Shown here: positions 31,869 through 42,126 of the stretch, in pieces
Position numbering within the stretch: the first letter of the stretch is position 1
Layout of the letters: every line of letters starts with the position of its first letter
Source of the DNA: an uncultured Sulfitobacter sp.
GTDB taxonomy: Bacteria > Pseudomonadota > Alphaproteobacteria > Rhodobacterales > Rhodobacteraceae
DNA length: 64,000 bases
Direction of reading: 5' to 3'
Assembly: GCA_947492925.1 (NCBI GenBank)
Contig: CANLOQ010000003.1
Location: 186,001 to 250,000, forward strand
Notes under the pieces: model-generated
Seen by the model: the letters and a program-made list of their open reading frames with translations, nothing else
The model's database searches: none
What the model was told of the DNA's origin: nothing
Position numbers and translations under genes: made by a program

Positions 31869-34448
31869 TCAATAAAGACCACCCGATGACAACGTGCCAA
31901 AGCTCGCCTTGGGGCCGACAACGGCCTTCTTGCCGGTAGATGTTGTCACCTGCTTGGCCACCCTGTTCACTTCCTCCACCAGCGGCAGATCCGATCCCAT
32001 TGCAAACCCACCGTCAAAGGTGATGCCAAAGATCGGCTCTTCGCCGGTGCGGAAACACTCAGATACAACATTCGGGCCGGATGCCCCGTTGCTCAGCCGC
32101 GCGCCGGAAAAACGGTCGATCTTGATGAACTCACAGGCTTCCGGCACATTGAATTTGCCGCCGCCGTATTTCTTGACCGCCTGAGACATGAACCGCTGAA
32201 ACACCGGGCCACACATGCCGCCACCCGACGCACCGCGTCCCAGCGACCGGGGCTGATCATAGCCGATATAGCAGCCCGCTGCGATGTTGGAGGTAAAGCC
32301 CACAAACCACACGTCCTTGGCGTCGTTAGTCGTGCCGGTCTTACCCGCTGTCGGCACGCTCAGGTTCACGGTCTTGCGCGCCGTGCCCCGTTCCACCACG
32401 CCGCGCATCATTGACGTCAGCTGATAAGCCGTCACCGGGTCCATTACCCGTTCCCGGTTTGAAATGACGCGCGGTGCGACACCGGGGTCAAGGCTGGCCA
32501 CCTGACAATCGTTGCAGATGCGGTCATCGTGCTTGTAGACCGTACGGCCATAACGGTCCTGTACCCGGTCTACCAGCGTCGGCTGCACCCGCTCGCCCCC
32601 GTTTGCGAACATCGCATAGGCGCTGACCATCTGATAGAGCGTCGTTTCCTGCGATCCCAGCGCATTGGCCAGCACCGGCGACAGATCGTCATAGACGCCA
32701 AAGCGTTCGGCGTAGCTGCCAACCGTGTCCATGCCCACTTCCTGCGCCAGACGGATCGTCATCAGGTTGCGCGACTGTTCGATGCCCGTGCGCAGGGGCG
32801 TGGGCCCGTAAAACCGGTTGGAAGAGTTCTTGGGCCGCCACACACCCTGCGGTGTGTTGATCTCGATGGGCGCGTCCACCACGATGGTGGCGGGCGAATA
32901 GCCACTGTCGAGGGCCGAGGCATATACGAAGGGCTTGAAGCTGGAACCGGGCTGCCGCTGGGCCTGCGTGGCGCGGTTGAACACCGACGCCTGATAGGAG
33001 AAACCGCCCTGCATCGCAATCACGCGGCCCGTGTCCACGTCCATCGCCACAAAGGCACCCTGCACTTCGGGCACCTGCCGAAGGGTCCACCGTATAAATG
33101 ACCCGTCTGCATCCGCTGTCATACGGCGCACCAGAACCACATCACCGCGCTCAACCAGATCACCGGCGACCTGCGCCTTGCGCCCCAGCTTGCCGTCCTC
33201 AAGCCGTTTGCGCGCCCATTGAACGTCCTTGGCGGGGATGAAATGCCCGTCCGCATCCTCCGGCACGCCTTCAATCCCGATACGGGCATCCCGCTCGCCC
33301 ACACTCAGGACAACCGCCGGATACCACTGGTTTTCCAGATCAATGTCGCGCGGCACCCGCAGATCAGCCAATGCCCCGCGCCACGTATCCTCATCCTCCA
33401 ACAGGTCCACGGGTATCTTCTGGCCCGTTCCACGCCACACACCCCGGCCCCGGTCGTATTGCTCAAGCTGCCTGCGCAGCGCGTTGGCGGCCACCGGCTG
33501 CATCTCGTTGTCGATGGTGGCGCGCACGGTCAGACCGCCGGTGAAAAACTCACCCTCGCCAAAGTCTTCGGACAACTGACGCCGGATTTCATCGGTAAAA
33601 TAATCGCGCGGCGGCAGATCGGCCTTGAAGCTGGCAAAGTCGCCGTTCTGGACAGACCGCAGCGGCTGTGCCCGCTCCTGCGCATAGGTTTCGTCCGAGA
33701 TGTAGCCGTTTTCGTTCATCTCCCGCAGCACAAAGTTGCGGCGGGACAACAGCCGGTCCTTGCGGCGCACCGGATGATAGTCCGACGGTGCCTTGGGCAA
33801 GGACGCAAGAAAAGCCGCTTCATGCGGCGCAAGCTGGCTCAGTGTCTTGTTGAAATAGGTCTGACTGGCAGCCGCCACCCCATAGGAGTTCTGACCGAGG
33901 AAAATTTCATTGAGGTACAGTTCAAGGATCTTTTCCTTGTCCAGCGTCTCTTCCAGACGCGCTGCAAGGATGATTTCCTTGATCTTCCGCTCCGCCCGCC
34001 GGTCGCCGGACAGCAGGAAGTTCTTCATCACCTGCTGTGTGATGGTCGAGGCCCCGCGCACATCGCGCCCCCGCGACCGCACGGCGTCGATTGCCGCCGC
34101 ACCAATACCGCGCAGGTCGTATCCGTCATGATCGTAGAAATTCTTGTCTTCCGCCGAAATGAACGCCTGCTTCACCAGCGGCGGGATCGTATCGGCAGGC
34201 GCAAACAGGCGGCGCTCCTTGGCAAATTCGTCAATCAGACGCCCTTGCCCCGAATAGATCCGGCTGATCGTAGGCGGCGTATATTGCGCAAGGCTCTCGT
34301 GGCTGGGCAGATCGCGCCCGTACATCCAGAAAATCGCACCAATGGTCAGCGCCACCATGCCGATGGACATCGTGACGGTGGTAAAGATACCGCCAAGAAA
34401 AGAAAGAATAAATCGAAACACCGGTGCAGACCCTTTGGTGGCTGTCAT
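31869..34448 (-). CDS. mrcA: Penicillin-binding protein 1A (bifunctional glycosyltransferase/transpeptidase)
   Basis: 859 aa. A cytoplasmic start and one membrane helix (about 15-42) precede the GT51 domain with EDKNFYDHDG and GASTITQQVMKN. The transpeptidase has SxxK in GSSFKPFVYA, SxN in QSRNLMT and KTG in AGKTGTTND. A PBP1A-style insert domain lies between them. It polymerises and cross-links peptidoglycan in the periplasm. Clustering with amiC (86-bp gap) links wall synthesis and splitting. Confidence 0.95.
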   Translation of the reverse strand: MTATKGSAPVFRFILSFLGGIFTTVTMSIGMVALTIGAIFWMYGRDLPSHESLAQYTPPTISRIYSGQGRLIDEFAKERRLFAPADTIPPLVKQAFISAEDKNFYDHDGYDLRGIGAAAIDAVRSRGRDVRGASTITQQVMKNFLLSGDRRAERKIKEIILAARLEETLDKEKILELYLNEIFLGQNSYGVAAASQTYFNKTLSQLAPHEAAFLASLPKAPSDYHPVRRKDRLLSRRNFVLREMNENGYISDETYAQERAQPLRSVQNGDFASFKADLPPRDYFTDEIRRQLSEDFGEGEFFTGGLTVRATIDNEMQPVAANALRRQLEQYDRGRGVWRGTGQKIPVDLLEDEDTWRGALADLRVPRDIDLENQWYPAVVLSVGERDARIGIEGVPEDADGHFIPAKDVQWARKRLEDGKLGRKAQVAGDLVERGDVVLVRRMTADADGSFIRWTLRQVPEVQGAFVAMDVDTGRVIAMQGGFSYQASVFNRATQAQRQPGSSFKPFVYASALDSGYSPATIVVDAPIEINTPQGVWRPKNSSNRFYGPTPLRTGIEQSRNLMTIRLAQEVGMDTVGSYAERFGVYDDLSPVLANALGSQETTLYQMVSAYAMFANGGERVQPTLVDRVQDRYGRTVYKHDDRICNDCQVASLDPGVAPRVISNRERVMDPVTAYQLTSMMRGVVERGTARKTVNLSVPTAGKTGTTNDAKDVWFVGFTSNIAAGCYIGYDQPRSLGRGASGGGMCGPVFQRFMSQAVKKYGGGKFNVPEACEFIKIDRFSGARLSNGASGPNVVSECFRTGEEPIFGITFDGGFAMGSDLPLVEEVNRVAKQVTTSTGKKAVVGPKASFGTLSSGGLY

Positions 34449-34533
34449 TCCAATCGCTTATACGGGGTTCGCGCGGCATCGTCAAAACCCCGCAGCGGCC
34501 GTCATCGGCCATAATCAGCGCAAGGCGGCTGCT

Positions 34534-35751
34534 TTATTGCCGCACCAGCGGTGCGCGTGCGGCGTCTGCATCGCGCCAGCGCAGAATCGCATCCGCCATT
34601 GCCCCCACCATAACCGACCGCCAGACCGGATCGCGCAGGTTCTTCAGGTCCCGTTCCGAACTGAGAAACCCGATCTCGACCAGCACCGATGGAATGTCAG
34701 CCGATTTCAGCACCGAAAATCCCGCCTGCCGCAGGGGGCGGCGGTTCATGGGGCCACCCGCTTCACCCATGCCTTCGGCAAGGGTCTGGGCCAGGGACAT
34801 CGACCGTGGCTCGGTCTCTTGCCGCGCCAGATCCAGCAAAATACCGGCCACCTGATCATCCGATCCGGTCAAATCTGCCCCCGCGATGATATCCGCCCTG
34901 TTGTGCCGTGCCGCCAGATGGGCCGATGCTGCGTCGCTGGCTTCTTCCGACAAGGTATAGATTGTGGCACCTCGGGCACCGCCCTGTTGCAGACTGTCCG
35001 CGTGCAGCGATACAAAAATATCCGCCTGTGCCTGATGCGCCAGTGCCACGCGCGCCTCCAGCGCCACAAAAACATCGGCGTCACGCGTCATGACCACGTT
35101 CACATCCTCACGCACCAACGCATCACGCAGGCTGCGCGCAAAGCTCAGCATCAGGTCCTTTTCCACCACGCCGCCACGCTCGGCACCCGGATCAATGCCA
35201 CCGTGGCCGGGGTCAAGCGTGACCGTAAACCGATCATCACCGGGCTTCTTGGGCTTTGGTGGCGGCGCAAGGGCAACCGCCCAAGCAGGATCGACCGGCG
35301 GCCCTGCCGCTGCGCCGAAAGCATCGGCACTAGCGGTCTCCAGCGCGATCTCAAGCCGCGCCGTACCACTTGCCGCGTCGACAGGCATACCAATTTCAAC
35401 CGGCACCATCGGTTCTGCCAAATCCGCCACCAGCCGTGACCATCCGGGGCGGAAGGCGCCAAAACGCACCTGCGTAATCCGCCCCGCCTGAGGCAAAATC
35501 ATCTCGGGCTGCACCCCCGACCAGTCGGCTTCCTTGAAATCAACAACCAGCCTAGCGGGTGCTTCCAGCAGGAAAACCCGGAACGGCACACCTTGGCTTA
35601 GCCCTACGTGCAGCGTCGTCTTGCCAAACCACCCGTCAGTGACGGTGCTTTGGGCGGGATCCACACGGGCAAGCGCCGTCAGGTCCTGCGCGGCCAGCAT
35701 GCCACTGCTCAGGACAAGCATCATCAGTGCCTGCAAAAATGCCCGTATCAT
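34534..35751 (-). CDS. amiC: N-acetylmuramoyl-L-alanine amidase with AMIN domain
   Basis: 405 aa. A signal peptide (residues 1-21, ending SSGMLAAQ) leads to an AMIN targeting domain (about 25-150) and an Amidase_3 zinc domain: H in DPGHGGID, E in GGVVEKD, H in VSLHADS and catalytic E in VEIGFLSS. It cleaves peptide stems from glycan during cell separation. The start at 35751 is chosen because it opens the signal peptide and is preceded by AGCGGA. Confidence 0.92.
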   Translation of the reverse strand: MIRAFLQALMMLVLSSGMLAAQDLTALARVDPAQSTVTDGWFGKTTLHVGLSQGVPFRVFLLEAPARLVVDFKEADWSGVQPEMILPQAGRITQVRFGAFRPGWSRLVADLAEPMVPVEIGMPVDAASGTARLEIALETASADAFGAAAGPPVDPAWAVALAPPPKPKKPGDDRFTVTLDPGHGGIDPGAERGGVVEKDLMLSFARSLRDALVREDVNVVMTRDADVFVALEARVALAHQAQADIFVSLHADSLQQGGARGATIYTLSEEASDAASAHLAARHNRADIIAGADLTGSDDQVAGILLDLARQETEPRSMSLAQTLAEGMGEAGGPMNRRPLRQAGFSVLKSADIPSVLVEIGFLSSERDLKNLRDPVWRSVMVGAMADAILRWRDADAARAPLVRQ

Positions 35752-35813
35752 AGATCCGCTTTTGGTCTTGTTTTGCCAAAGGCTACACCCAATCACCCGC
35801 TGGTGCCAGTGTT

Positions 35814-36956
35814 TCAGCGCGCCGCCATAAACGCCTTCAGCCGGGCCAGACCCTCGCGAATGTCCTCTGTCGCGCGTGCGTAGGAAAAGCGCAGCGTCGT
35901 GGCGCCGCGCACGGGATCAAAATCCAGCCCCGGTGTGACCGAAACTTTCGCTTTTTCAAGAATTTCAGCGGCAAAGCTAAGGCTGTCCTGCGTTAGGTCG
36001 GACACATCCGCATAAACATAGAATGCCCCGTCCGGTGGCGCAAAGCTGGTGAACCCTGCATCCTTCAACCCCTCCAGCATCAAGGCGCGGTTGGCGCGAT
36101 AGACATCCATGTTGCCCTGCAATTCATCGTCACAATCCATCGCGGCCAGTGCTGCAATCTGACTGGCATGGGGCGCGCAGATGAACATGTTCTGCGCAAT
36201 CCGCTCGACCACGCGCACATGATCCTCCGGCACCACCATCCAGCCGACGCGCCAGCCCGTCATCGAGAAATATTTGGAGAACGAGTTGATCACATAGACC
36301 TCATCGGTGATCTCAAGCGCGCTCACTGCTTTTTTCTCGTATTCGATCCCGTGATAGATCTCATCCGAGATAAAGGACGTGCCCGCCTCAGCGCAGGCAT
36401 CAATCAACGCTGTCATCGCGCCGCGGTCCAGCATGGTGCCCGTTGGATTCGCGGGCGATGCCACCATCAGCCCAGCCAGATCCATGCCTACAAAATCCGC
36501 CGGCACCGGCTGCAATCGGTTCTCAAGGGAGGTGGGCAAATCCACCGGCGCAAATCCCAGCGCACTGAGAATCTGACGGTAACTTGGATATCCCGGTGCA
36601 CCGATCCCAACCCGGTCACCCGTGTCAAAAAGCGCCGTAAACGCCAGAATAAAGGCCCCCGACGATCCCGGTGTGATCACGACCCTGTCAGGGTTCAGAT
36701 CGACATTGTACCAATCGCCGTACATCCGCGCGATGCGCGCGCGCAGCTCCGGCAGCCCCAGTGCGACAGTATACCCCAGGCTGTCGGTTTCCATTGCCCG
36801 CCCAAGCGCCTGCACCGCACCACGCGGCGCGCCCGTGCCCGGCTGACCCACCTCCATATGGATGATATGGGCTCCAGCGGCTTCAGCCTTGGCGGCGGCC
36901 TGCATCACGTCCATCACAATAAAGGGATCAACGTCGGACCGTTTCGATGTGCGCAT
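35814..36956 (-). CDS. PLP-dependent class I/II aminotransferase
   Basis: 380 aa. The PLP lysine is in INSFSKYFSMTGWRVGWM, and the substrate carboxylate-binding Arg is near the C-terminus (TTLRFSYARA). The fold type I pattern (VGQPGTGAP, then SPANPTGTMLD) matches aspartate/alanine-type transaminases. The amino donor cannot be specified. The start at 36956 has AGGAGC in front, and the upstream frame is not protein-like. It is divergent from the DsbA-like gene. Confidence 0.9.
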   Translation of the reverse strand: MRTSKRSDVDPFIVMDVMQAAAKAEAAGAHIIHMEVGQPGTGAPRGAVQALGRAMETDSLGYTVALGLPELRARIARMYGDWYNVDLNPDRVVITPGSSGAFILAFTALFDTGDRVGIGAPGYPSYRQILSALGFAPVDLPTSLENRLQPVPADFVGMDLAGLMVASPANPTGTMLDRGAMTALIDACAEAGTSFISDEIYHGIEYEKKAVSALEITDEVYVINSFSKYFSMTGWRVGWMVVPEDHVRVVERIAQNMFICAPHASQIAALAAMDCDDELQGNMDVYRANRALMLEGLKDAGFTSFAPPDGAFYVYADVSDLTQDSLSFAAEILEKAKVSVTPGLDFDPVRGATTLRFSYARATEDIREGLARLKAFMAAR

Positions 36957-37039
36957 GCTCTTGCTCCTGTCTGTTGCGCGTGTTTCACTGCCCGCGCGCC
37001 AGCCGTCAAGGTGGTGCATCTGACAAAAAGGGATTTGCC

Positions 37040-37798
37040 ATGCTGCGTCGTTTTCTTGCCCCCGTTGCCCCGGCTGTTGCTCTTGCAGCCACACTGGCCT
37101 TGCCCGTCAGTGCGATGGATCTGCAGGAACTCTCTGATGAGGAACGCGCCCAGTTCCGCGCCGAGGTTCGGGCGTATCTGATGGAAAATCCCGAAGTGAT
37201 CATGGAAGCGGTCGAACTTCTGCAAACCCGCGAGGCCCAGCAACAGGCGCAGGCCGATCTGAACCTCGTGTCCGACAACGCGCAGGCGATCTTTGACGAC
37301 GGCTATTCCTGGGTCGGCGGCAACCCCGACGGCGACATCACGCTGGTCGAGTTTCTGGATTACCGCTGCGGCTATTGCAAACGCGCCCACGACGAGGTGG
37401 CCAAGCTGCTGAAATCAGACGGCAACATCCGCCTGATCGTCAAGGAATTTCCGATTCTCGGGGATCAGTCGGTTCTGGCCTCACGCTTTGCCGTGGCAAC
37501 CAAACAAGTCGCCGGAAGCGACAGCTACAAGGCGATCAACGATGCGCTGATGGCCTACAACGGTGAGGTTTCCCTGCCCGTTCTGCGGCGACTGGCCAAC
37601 ACCTTTGGTCTGGATGCTGACGCGATCGAGGCCCGCATGGACAGCGCTGAGGTAGCGCGTGAAATCAGCGAAACCCGCGCGCTGGCGCAAAAGCTGAACA
37701 TCACCGGCACCCCGACATTTGTGATGCAGGACGAAATGCTGCGGGGCTATCTGCCCTATGATCAGATGAAAGCAATGGTTGCCGAAAAGCGCGGGTAA
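37040..37798 (+). CDS. DsbA/Com1-family thiol-disulfide oxidoreductase
   Basis: 252 aa. A Sec signal (residues 1-25, ending LPVSAMD) precedes a helical linker and a thioredoxin fold with active site C110-G-Y-C113 and a cis-Pro loop in ITGTPTFV. It acts in periplasmic disulfide formation or isomerisation. ATG at 37040 follows AAGGGA. It ends 4 nt before the convergent GIY-YIG gene stop. Confidence 0.92.
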   Translation: MLRRFLAPVAPAVALAATLALPVSAMDLQELSDEERAQFRAEVRAYLMENPEVIMEAVELLQTREAQQQAQADLNLVSDNAQAIFDDGYSWVGGNPDGDITLVEFLDYRCGYCKRAHDEVAKLLKSDGNIRLIVKEFPILGDQSVLASRFAVATKQVAGSDSYKAINDALMAYNGEVSLPVLRRLANTFGLDADAIEARMDSAEVAREISETRALAQKLNITGTPTFVMQDEMLRGYLPYDQMKAMVAEKRG

Positions 37799-37802
37799 GG
37801 CC

Positions 37803-38342
37803 TTACAGAAACGTCTCGTGGTATTTCACCAGCCGCCGGAAGTGCGCATCAAGTGACAGTTTGAGGTGATCCGCGTCTTTGACGTTCAGAATGTAATCCA
37901 CCAACAGATTGTATTGCTGGATTTGACGCGGCAGGCGCTGCGCCGGGTCCAGCCGCAATTGGCGGTCCGCCTCCTCGATCACCTGCACCTCCTGCCGTTC
38001 GGGCCAGTCCGGCGTCAGCAGCGATGGCGCAAGGCTCTTGCCGTTCATCAGCCGTTGCTCTGCATCAAAGTGGTTGAAAATCGCGTCCTCCAACGGCTGC
38101 ACGTCCTGCGTATTTGCCACGGGCCAGGCCCAGACAAAGGCAATCTCCCACACGTCAATCTGCCGGTTCGCGATCACGTCAGACCGCGCCGATGTCAGAT
38201 GCCGGCGCACGCGGTTGCGGATGCCGTCCACGGATTGACCAACATAAATCGGCTGCCCGTCCAGATCACATAAGGCATAAACGCCGATTTCGTTTGTCAG
38301 CGCCGACAGCGCCTCGGACCGGAATGCCAATGCACGGCTCAT
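37803..38342 (-). CDS. GIY-YIG nuclease, Eco29kI-like candidate restriction enzyme
   Basis: 179 aa. The GIY-YIG core is complete: GVY at 20-22, YVG at 33-35, catalytic Arg44 with His48, Glu85 in LEDAIFNHF and Asn100. The Arg-to-His spacing of four equals that in Eco29kI (Arg104/His108, from memory of the published enzyme). The start overlaps the stop of the cytosine methyltransferase by ATGA, so the two are made together. This arrangement fits a Type II restriction-modification pair. An alternative is a repair nuclease that merely neighbours the methyltransferase. Confidence 0.75.
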   Translation of the reverse strand: MSRALAFRSEALSALTNEIGVYALCDLDGQPIYVGQSVDGIRNRVRRHLTSARSDVIANRQIDVWEIAFVWAWPVANTQDVQPLEDAIFNHFDAEQRLMNGKSLAPSLLTPDWPERQEVQVIEEADRQLRLDPAQRLPRQIQQYNLLVDYILNVKDADHLKLSLDAHFRRLVKYHETFL

Positions 38343-39493
38343 GCGACGTTTCGCTGCCGCTCTACCTGCAGGATCGGCTGAAACAACGTGCGGTCCAGAT
38401 AGCGCACGATGGGCACCGCCACCCCGTCTCCCGCCACTTTGTACGCCTGATTGTATCGCGCCGGCATCCGGTAACGATCACTTAGCCCCATCAGCCGCGC
38501 CACCTCGCGGCTGGACAGCAGACGCGCGCGGGTTTCGTTACCGCGCACAAACATAATCGTCTGGCGCGACGATCCCCCCGCAGGGGTGCGCAAACAGCCT
38601 GCCAACCCGTCAAAACGCACCTCCGCACGCTGCCGGTTTGATCCGCTGTCATCGGGGCGTCCGCGTTTGTACAGCATCCCGATCTCTGTCTTGCCACTGT
38701 TTCGCGCGTCGCGCACACGTGACTGGCTGGGCTCGGACATCAACGACAGCAGCTTTGACACCTCGCCCTCCTCCAGCCAATCGGTGTTGGGTGCAGTGTC
38801 CACCAGACTGCGCAACGATTTGCGCCGCGTGCCGGGCACGTCATGGTCCCACCAGACCCAGTGCCGCGCCAGATCACGCGGCAAGGCCCGTGCAAAGCTC
38901 TGGATTTTGGCCGTATGAAACGGCCCCGCCGGACCATCACATTGCAACGCACCTAACGCCAGATCCTGCCGCACACCGACCACAAACAAGCGCGGGCGGC
39001 TTTGTGGCAGAAAGTGCGCCGCATCAATCTCCAGTGCGCCAACCCGGTAGCCCAGATCGGTCAGCGTCCGGATCACCGCGCGCAGGTCCCGGCCCCCGTT
39101 CCGCGTCATCAGGCCCGTCACATTCTCGAAGGCGATGATGCGCGGCGCGTGGCCCTGTGCCGCCGCCTCCCCGATCAGCCGCGCCCATTCCATAAACACG
39201 CCACTGCGCGCGCCCGAGAGGCCCCGCCCCTGCCCGGCAAGCGAAAAATCCTGACACGGGCTCGACGCCCAGTAAAGATCAATAGCATGCGCCAACGGGG
39301 CAGCGGAAAGCTCGGCAATATCCTTTTGGATCAGGGCACTATCGCCCCAGTTCTCTGAATAGACCGCGCATTTCATCGCATCTATGTCATTGGCAAACGC
39401 ACAGTCCCAGCCTGCGCCAAGGCCCGCACGCACCATGCCGCCACCGCAGAAAAATTCGGCAAATTTGGGGGATATGTCGCGCGGCGCTACCAT
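38339..39493 (-). CDS. DNA (cytosine-5) methyltransferase
   Basis: 384 aa. Motif I FFCGGGMVRAGLGAGWD, catalytic Pro-Cys-Gln (C80), motif VI ENV (123-125), motif VIII QSRPRLF (164-170) and the C-terminal motifs GLSDRYRMPARYNQAYKVAG are all present. The target-recognition region lies at about 215-310. It methylates C5 of a cytosine in a short sequence, possibly protecting against the coupled GIY-YIG nuclease. Base composition is similar to neighbours, so recent transfer is not obvious. Confidence 0.93.
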   Translation of the reverse strand: MVAPRDISPKFAEFFCGGGMVRAGLGAGWDCAFANDIDAMKCAVYSENWGDSALIQKDIAELSAAPLAHAIDLYWASSPCQDFSLAGQGRGLSGARSGVFMEWARLIGEAAAQGHAPRIIAFENVTGLMTRNGGRDLRAVIRTLTDLGYRVGALEIDAAHFLPQSRPRLFVVGVRQDLALGALQCDGPAGPFHTAKIQSFARALPRDLARHWVWWDHDVPGTRRKSLRSLVDTAPNTDWLEEGEVSKLLSLMSEPSQSRVRDARNSGKTEIGMLYKRGRPDDSGSNRQRAEVRFDGLAGCLRTPAGGSSRQTIMFVRGNETRARLLSSREVARLMGLSDRYRMPARYNQAYKVAGDGVAVPIVRYLDRTLFQPILQVERQRNVA

Positions 39494-39540
39494 ATCTATG
39501 TCTAAACCCGGCCCAATGGGGTGTCGACAGAAAAACCACG

Positions 39541-40665
39541 CTATTCGGCGGCCTGCGCCGTGCTCGCTTCGATCTCGGCGGCCTTCTTTTCGACCTGCTC
39601 GACGATATGCTCGATCATGCTGGCGTTGTCCTGCTTGTGGCTTTGCTTACCCGCCAGATAAACCATGCCGGACCCCGCCCCGCCGCCGGTAAAGCCCACG
39701 TCGGTCATCAGTGCCTCGCCGGGGCCGTTCACCACACAGCCGATGATGCTCAGGCTCATCGGTGTCTTGATATGCTCCAAACGCTTTTCCAGCGCCTCGA
39801 CCGTCTTGATCACGTCAAACCCCTGCCGCGCGCAGGATGGGCAAGAGATGATGTTCACGCCACGGTGGCGCAGCCCGAGCGATTTGAGGATTTCGTAACC
39901 GACCTTGACCTCTTCCACCGGGTCCGCCGACAGCGACACACGGATCGTATCCCCGATCCCCATCCACAGCAGGTTGCCCAGACCGATGGCCGATTTGATC
40001 GTCCCGCTGACCAGCCCGCCCGCTTCGGTAATGCCAAGGTGAATGGGCGCATCCGTGGCTTCGGCCAATTGCTGATAGGCGGCGGCGGCCATAAAGACGT
40101 CGGACGCCTTGCAGCTGATCTTAAATTCGTGAAAATCGTTGTCCTGCAGGATCTTGATATGGTCCAGCCCGCTTTCGACCATCGCGTCGGGGCACGGCTC
40201 TCCGTATTTATCCAGCAGATGTTTCTCAAGCGATCCGGCGTTTACGCCGATGCGGATCGAACAATTATGATCCCGCGCCGCCTTGATCACCTCTTTGACC
40301 CGCTTCTCGTCACCAATGTTGCCCGGATTGATCCGCAGACAGGCCGCCCCTGCCTCGGCCGCTTCGATCCCGCGTTTGTAGTGAAAATGAATGTCCGCCA
40401 CGATCGGCACGGAGACTTCCGGCACAATCTCTTTCAACGCCTTTGAGGACGCCTCGTCCGGCACCGACACACGCACGATATCCGCACCCGCATCCGCCGC
40501 CGCCTGCACCTGCGCAATCGTGCCCGCCACATCAGTGGTCAGCGTGTTGGTCATCGTCTGCACGGTGATTGGCGCGTCGCCCCCCACCGGCACATTGCCC
40601 ACCATAATCTGACGGGATTTCCGGCGGTAAATGTTGCGCCACGGACGAATGTGATTAAGCGACAT
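39541..40665 (-). CDS. ispG: 4-hydroxy-3-methylbut-2-en-1-yl diphosphate synthase
   Basis: 374 aa. It is the penultimate enzyme of the MEP isoprenoid pathway, reducing MEcPP with a 4Fe-4S cluster. Cluster cysteines are in [13 protein letters not shown] and [12 protein letters not shown]. The TIM-barrel N-terminal part carries the conserved [11 protein letters not shown]. Length is normal. It follows rodZ with a 69-bp gap. Confidence 0.96.
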   Translation of the reverse strand: MSLNHIRPWRNIYRRKSRQIMVGNVPVGGDAPITVQTMTNTLTTDVAGTIAQVQAAADAGADIVRVSVPDEASSKALKEIVPEVSVPIVADIHFHYKRGIEAAEAGAACLRINPGNIGDEKRVKEVIKAARDHNCSIRIGVNAGSLEKHLLDKYGEPCPDAMVESGLDHIKILQDNDFHEFKISCKASDVFMAAAAYQQLAEATDAPIHLGITEAGGLVSGTIKSAIGLGNLLWMGIGDTIRVSLSADPVEEVKVGYEILKSLGLRHRGVNIISCPSCARQGFDVIKTVEALEKRLEHIKTPMSLSIIGCVVNGPGEALMTDVGFTGGGAGSGMVYLAGKQSHKQDNASMIEHIVEQVEKKAAEIEASTAQAAE

Positions 40666-40734
40666 GGAATAGCCTCAGGCTTGGAGGAGCGTTGCTCAAC
40701 ACCTAGTCAAAGCAGGCGCATGGCGCAATAGTGT

Positions 40735-42006
40735 CTAGTTTGCCTTACAGGGCATCGCGGCCAGAACTGCCGGATCAATATCCGTTTCCTGCAAAGCGGC
40801 GAACATGCGGCTGAGCGACTGGTTCTCTGAAGGATCAACCGGATCGTACAGTTCGACCAAGGCCTGATTGTCCAGCGGCAGGTTTGATGTGATCGCACCC
40901 CGATCACCAACGGGGCCGTAACACCCGCCCGCCATCGCAAAATACAGCGCCCCGGATTCGCCCGTGCGCAAGGTGGGTGGTTCTTCCGTCGCGGGCACGG
41001 TCCAGGTGTCGCCCCGGTCCATCACGCCCTCAAAAATCACTGTGCCGTCCGCCGCGCGCACGCGCACCCATGATGGATAGGCCGCAACCATCTGCACACC
41101 CTCAACGGGCGGTTCTACGACCAACGGAATATTGCCCCCGGCCATCAGGGCCTGTGTGACCGCATCGGTTGTGTCAATCGTCTCTCCGCCCAGACCGGCG
41201 GTGCGCACACCGGCGTCGGACGCGGCAAAATTACCGATGGAACGTGGGTCAATCGTGGCAATCGGTGCGTCGCGGGCCACCATCACAGGCACATCCAATG
41301 CCTGCGGACGGTAAAGCCGATCCAGCGCGTCAGCGCGCGGCGCTTCCATCACGTTTGGTGTCTGGGTGACCACATCGTCCTGCACAGTCGGGGCCAATGC
41401 CCCCTGAAGCGGATCCAGATCAGACAGCACCACGGGCGTCTGATCCACCGGGGCTACCTGCACGCGCTGCACTTCCTGCAGAACGGTATAGCCGCCAAAT
41501 CCGATTGCGCCGATCAAGGCCACCAGCACCAGCATGGACCCAACGGCACCCGGTTCAATCCGGCTTAGCACGCTTTCCCCTGCCGGAATGAACGGCGTGT
41601 TGGGGCGTGAAAACAGATCAGCCTCGGACGGGCGCTTGCGACGATCCTCAAAGCTGGGTTTCTTTACGACAGAGGCCTGCGCGGACATGCCATGCGCAAC
41701 CTCGAAACCGGATTCCTGACAGAAGGTGGCAAATGCCTTGTCCGGATCCATGTTTAGATAACGCGCATAAGAACGCACGTAACCCGCAATGAACCCCGGC
41801 GTGTCAAACGCATCCGGGTCCGCATTTTCAATGGCTGCAATGTAGGAGGCTTTGATCCGCAATTCGCGCTGAACGTCCAGCAGCGATTTGCCCATCGTGG
41901 CGCGCTCACCGCGCATGACATCCCCCAGCCGCAGTTCGAAAGCATCAAACCCCTTGGGTTCGACTTTTTCTTCTTCTGTCGCCTTAGAGGACCAACGCCC
42001 GATCAT
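40735..42006 (-). CDS. RodZ-like helix-turn-helix membrane protein (DUF4115)
   Basis: 423 aa. A cytoplasmic HTH_25 domain (about 30-95, with LLDVQRELRIKASYIAAIEN), a linker, a single membrane helix near 160-180 (VGSMLVLVALIGAIGFGGYTV) and a periplasmic C-terminal DUF4115 domain (SWVRVRAADGTVIFEGVMDRG) match the RodZ layout. RodZ links MreB to the elongation machinery, though whether this one does so here is inference. ATG at 42006 is chosen because the upstream frame is not domain-like. Confidence 0.85.
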   Translation of the reverse strand: MIGRWSSKATEEEKVEPKGFDAFELRLGDVMRGERATMGKSLLDVQRELRIKASYIAAIENADPDAFDTPGFIAGYVRSYARYLNMDPDKAFATFCQESGFEVAHGMSAQASVVKKPSFEDRRKRPSEADLFSRPNTPFIPAGESVLSRIEPGAVGSMLVLVALIGAIGFGGYTVLQEVQRVQVAPVDQTPVVLSDLDPLQGALAPTVQDDVVTQTPNVMEAPRADALDRLYRPQALDVPVMVARDAPIATIDPRSIGNFAASDAGVRTAGLGGETIDTTDAVTQALMAGGNIPLVVEPPVEGVQMVAAYPSWVRVRAADGTVIFEGVMDRGDTWTVPATEEPPTLRTGESGALYFAMAGGCYGPVGDRGAITSNLPLDNQALVELYDPVDPSENQSLSRMFAALQETDIDPAVLAAMPCKAN

Positions 42007-42126
42007 CCCATCGCCCCGTCGTTTACTTGCCTGTAACCAATTACCTGAATCAGCAGTCGATTCGGATTTGGCCTTTTGTTTCGCTATCTCTAGCACAGTG
42101 CAACGCAAAAGACGAATTTTACGTGG

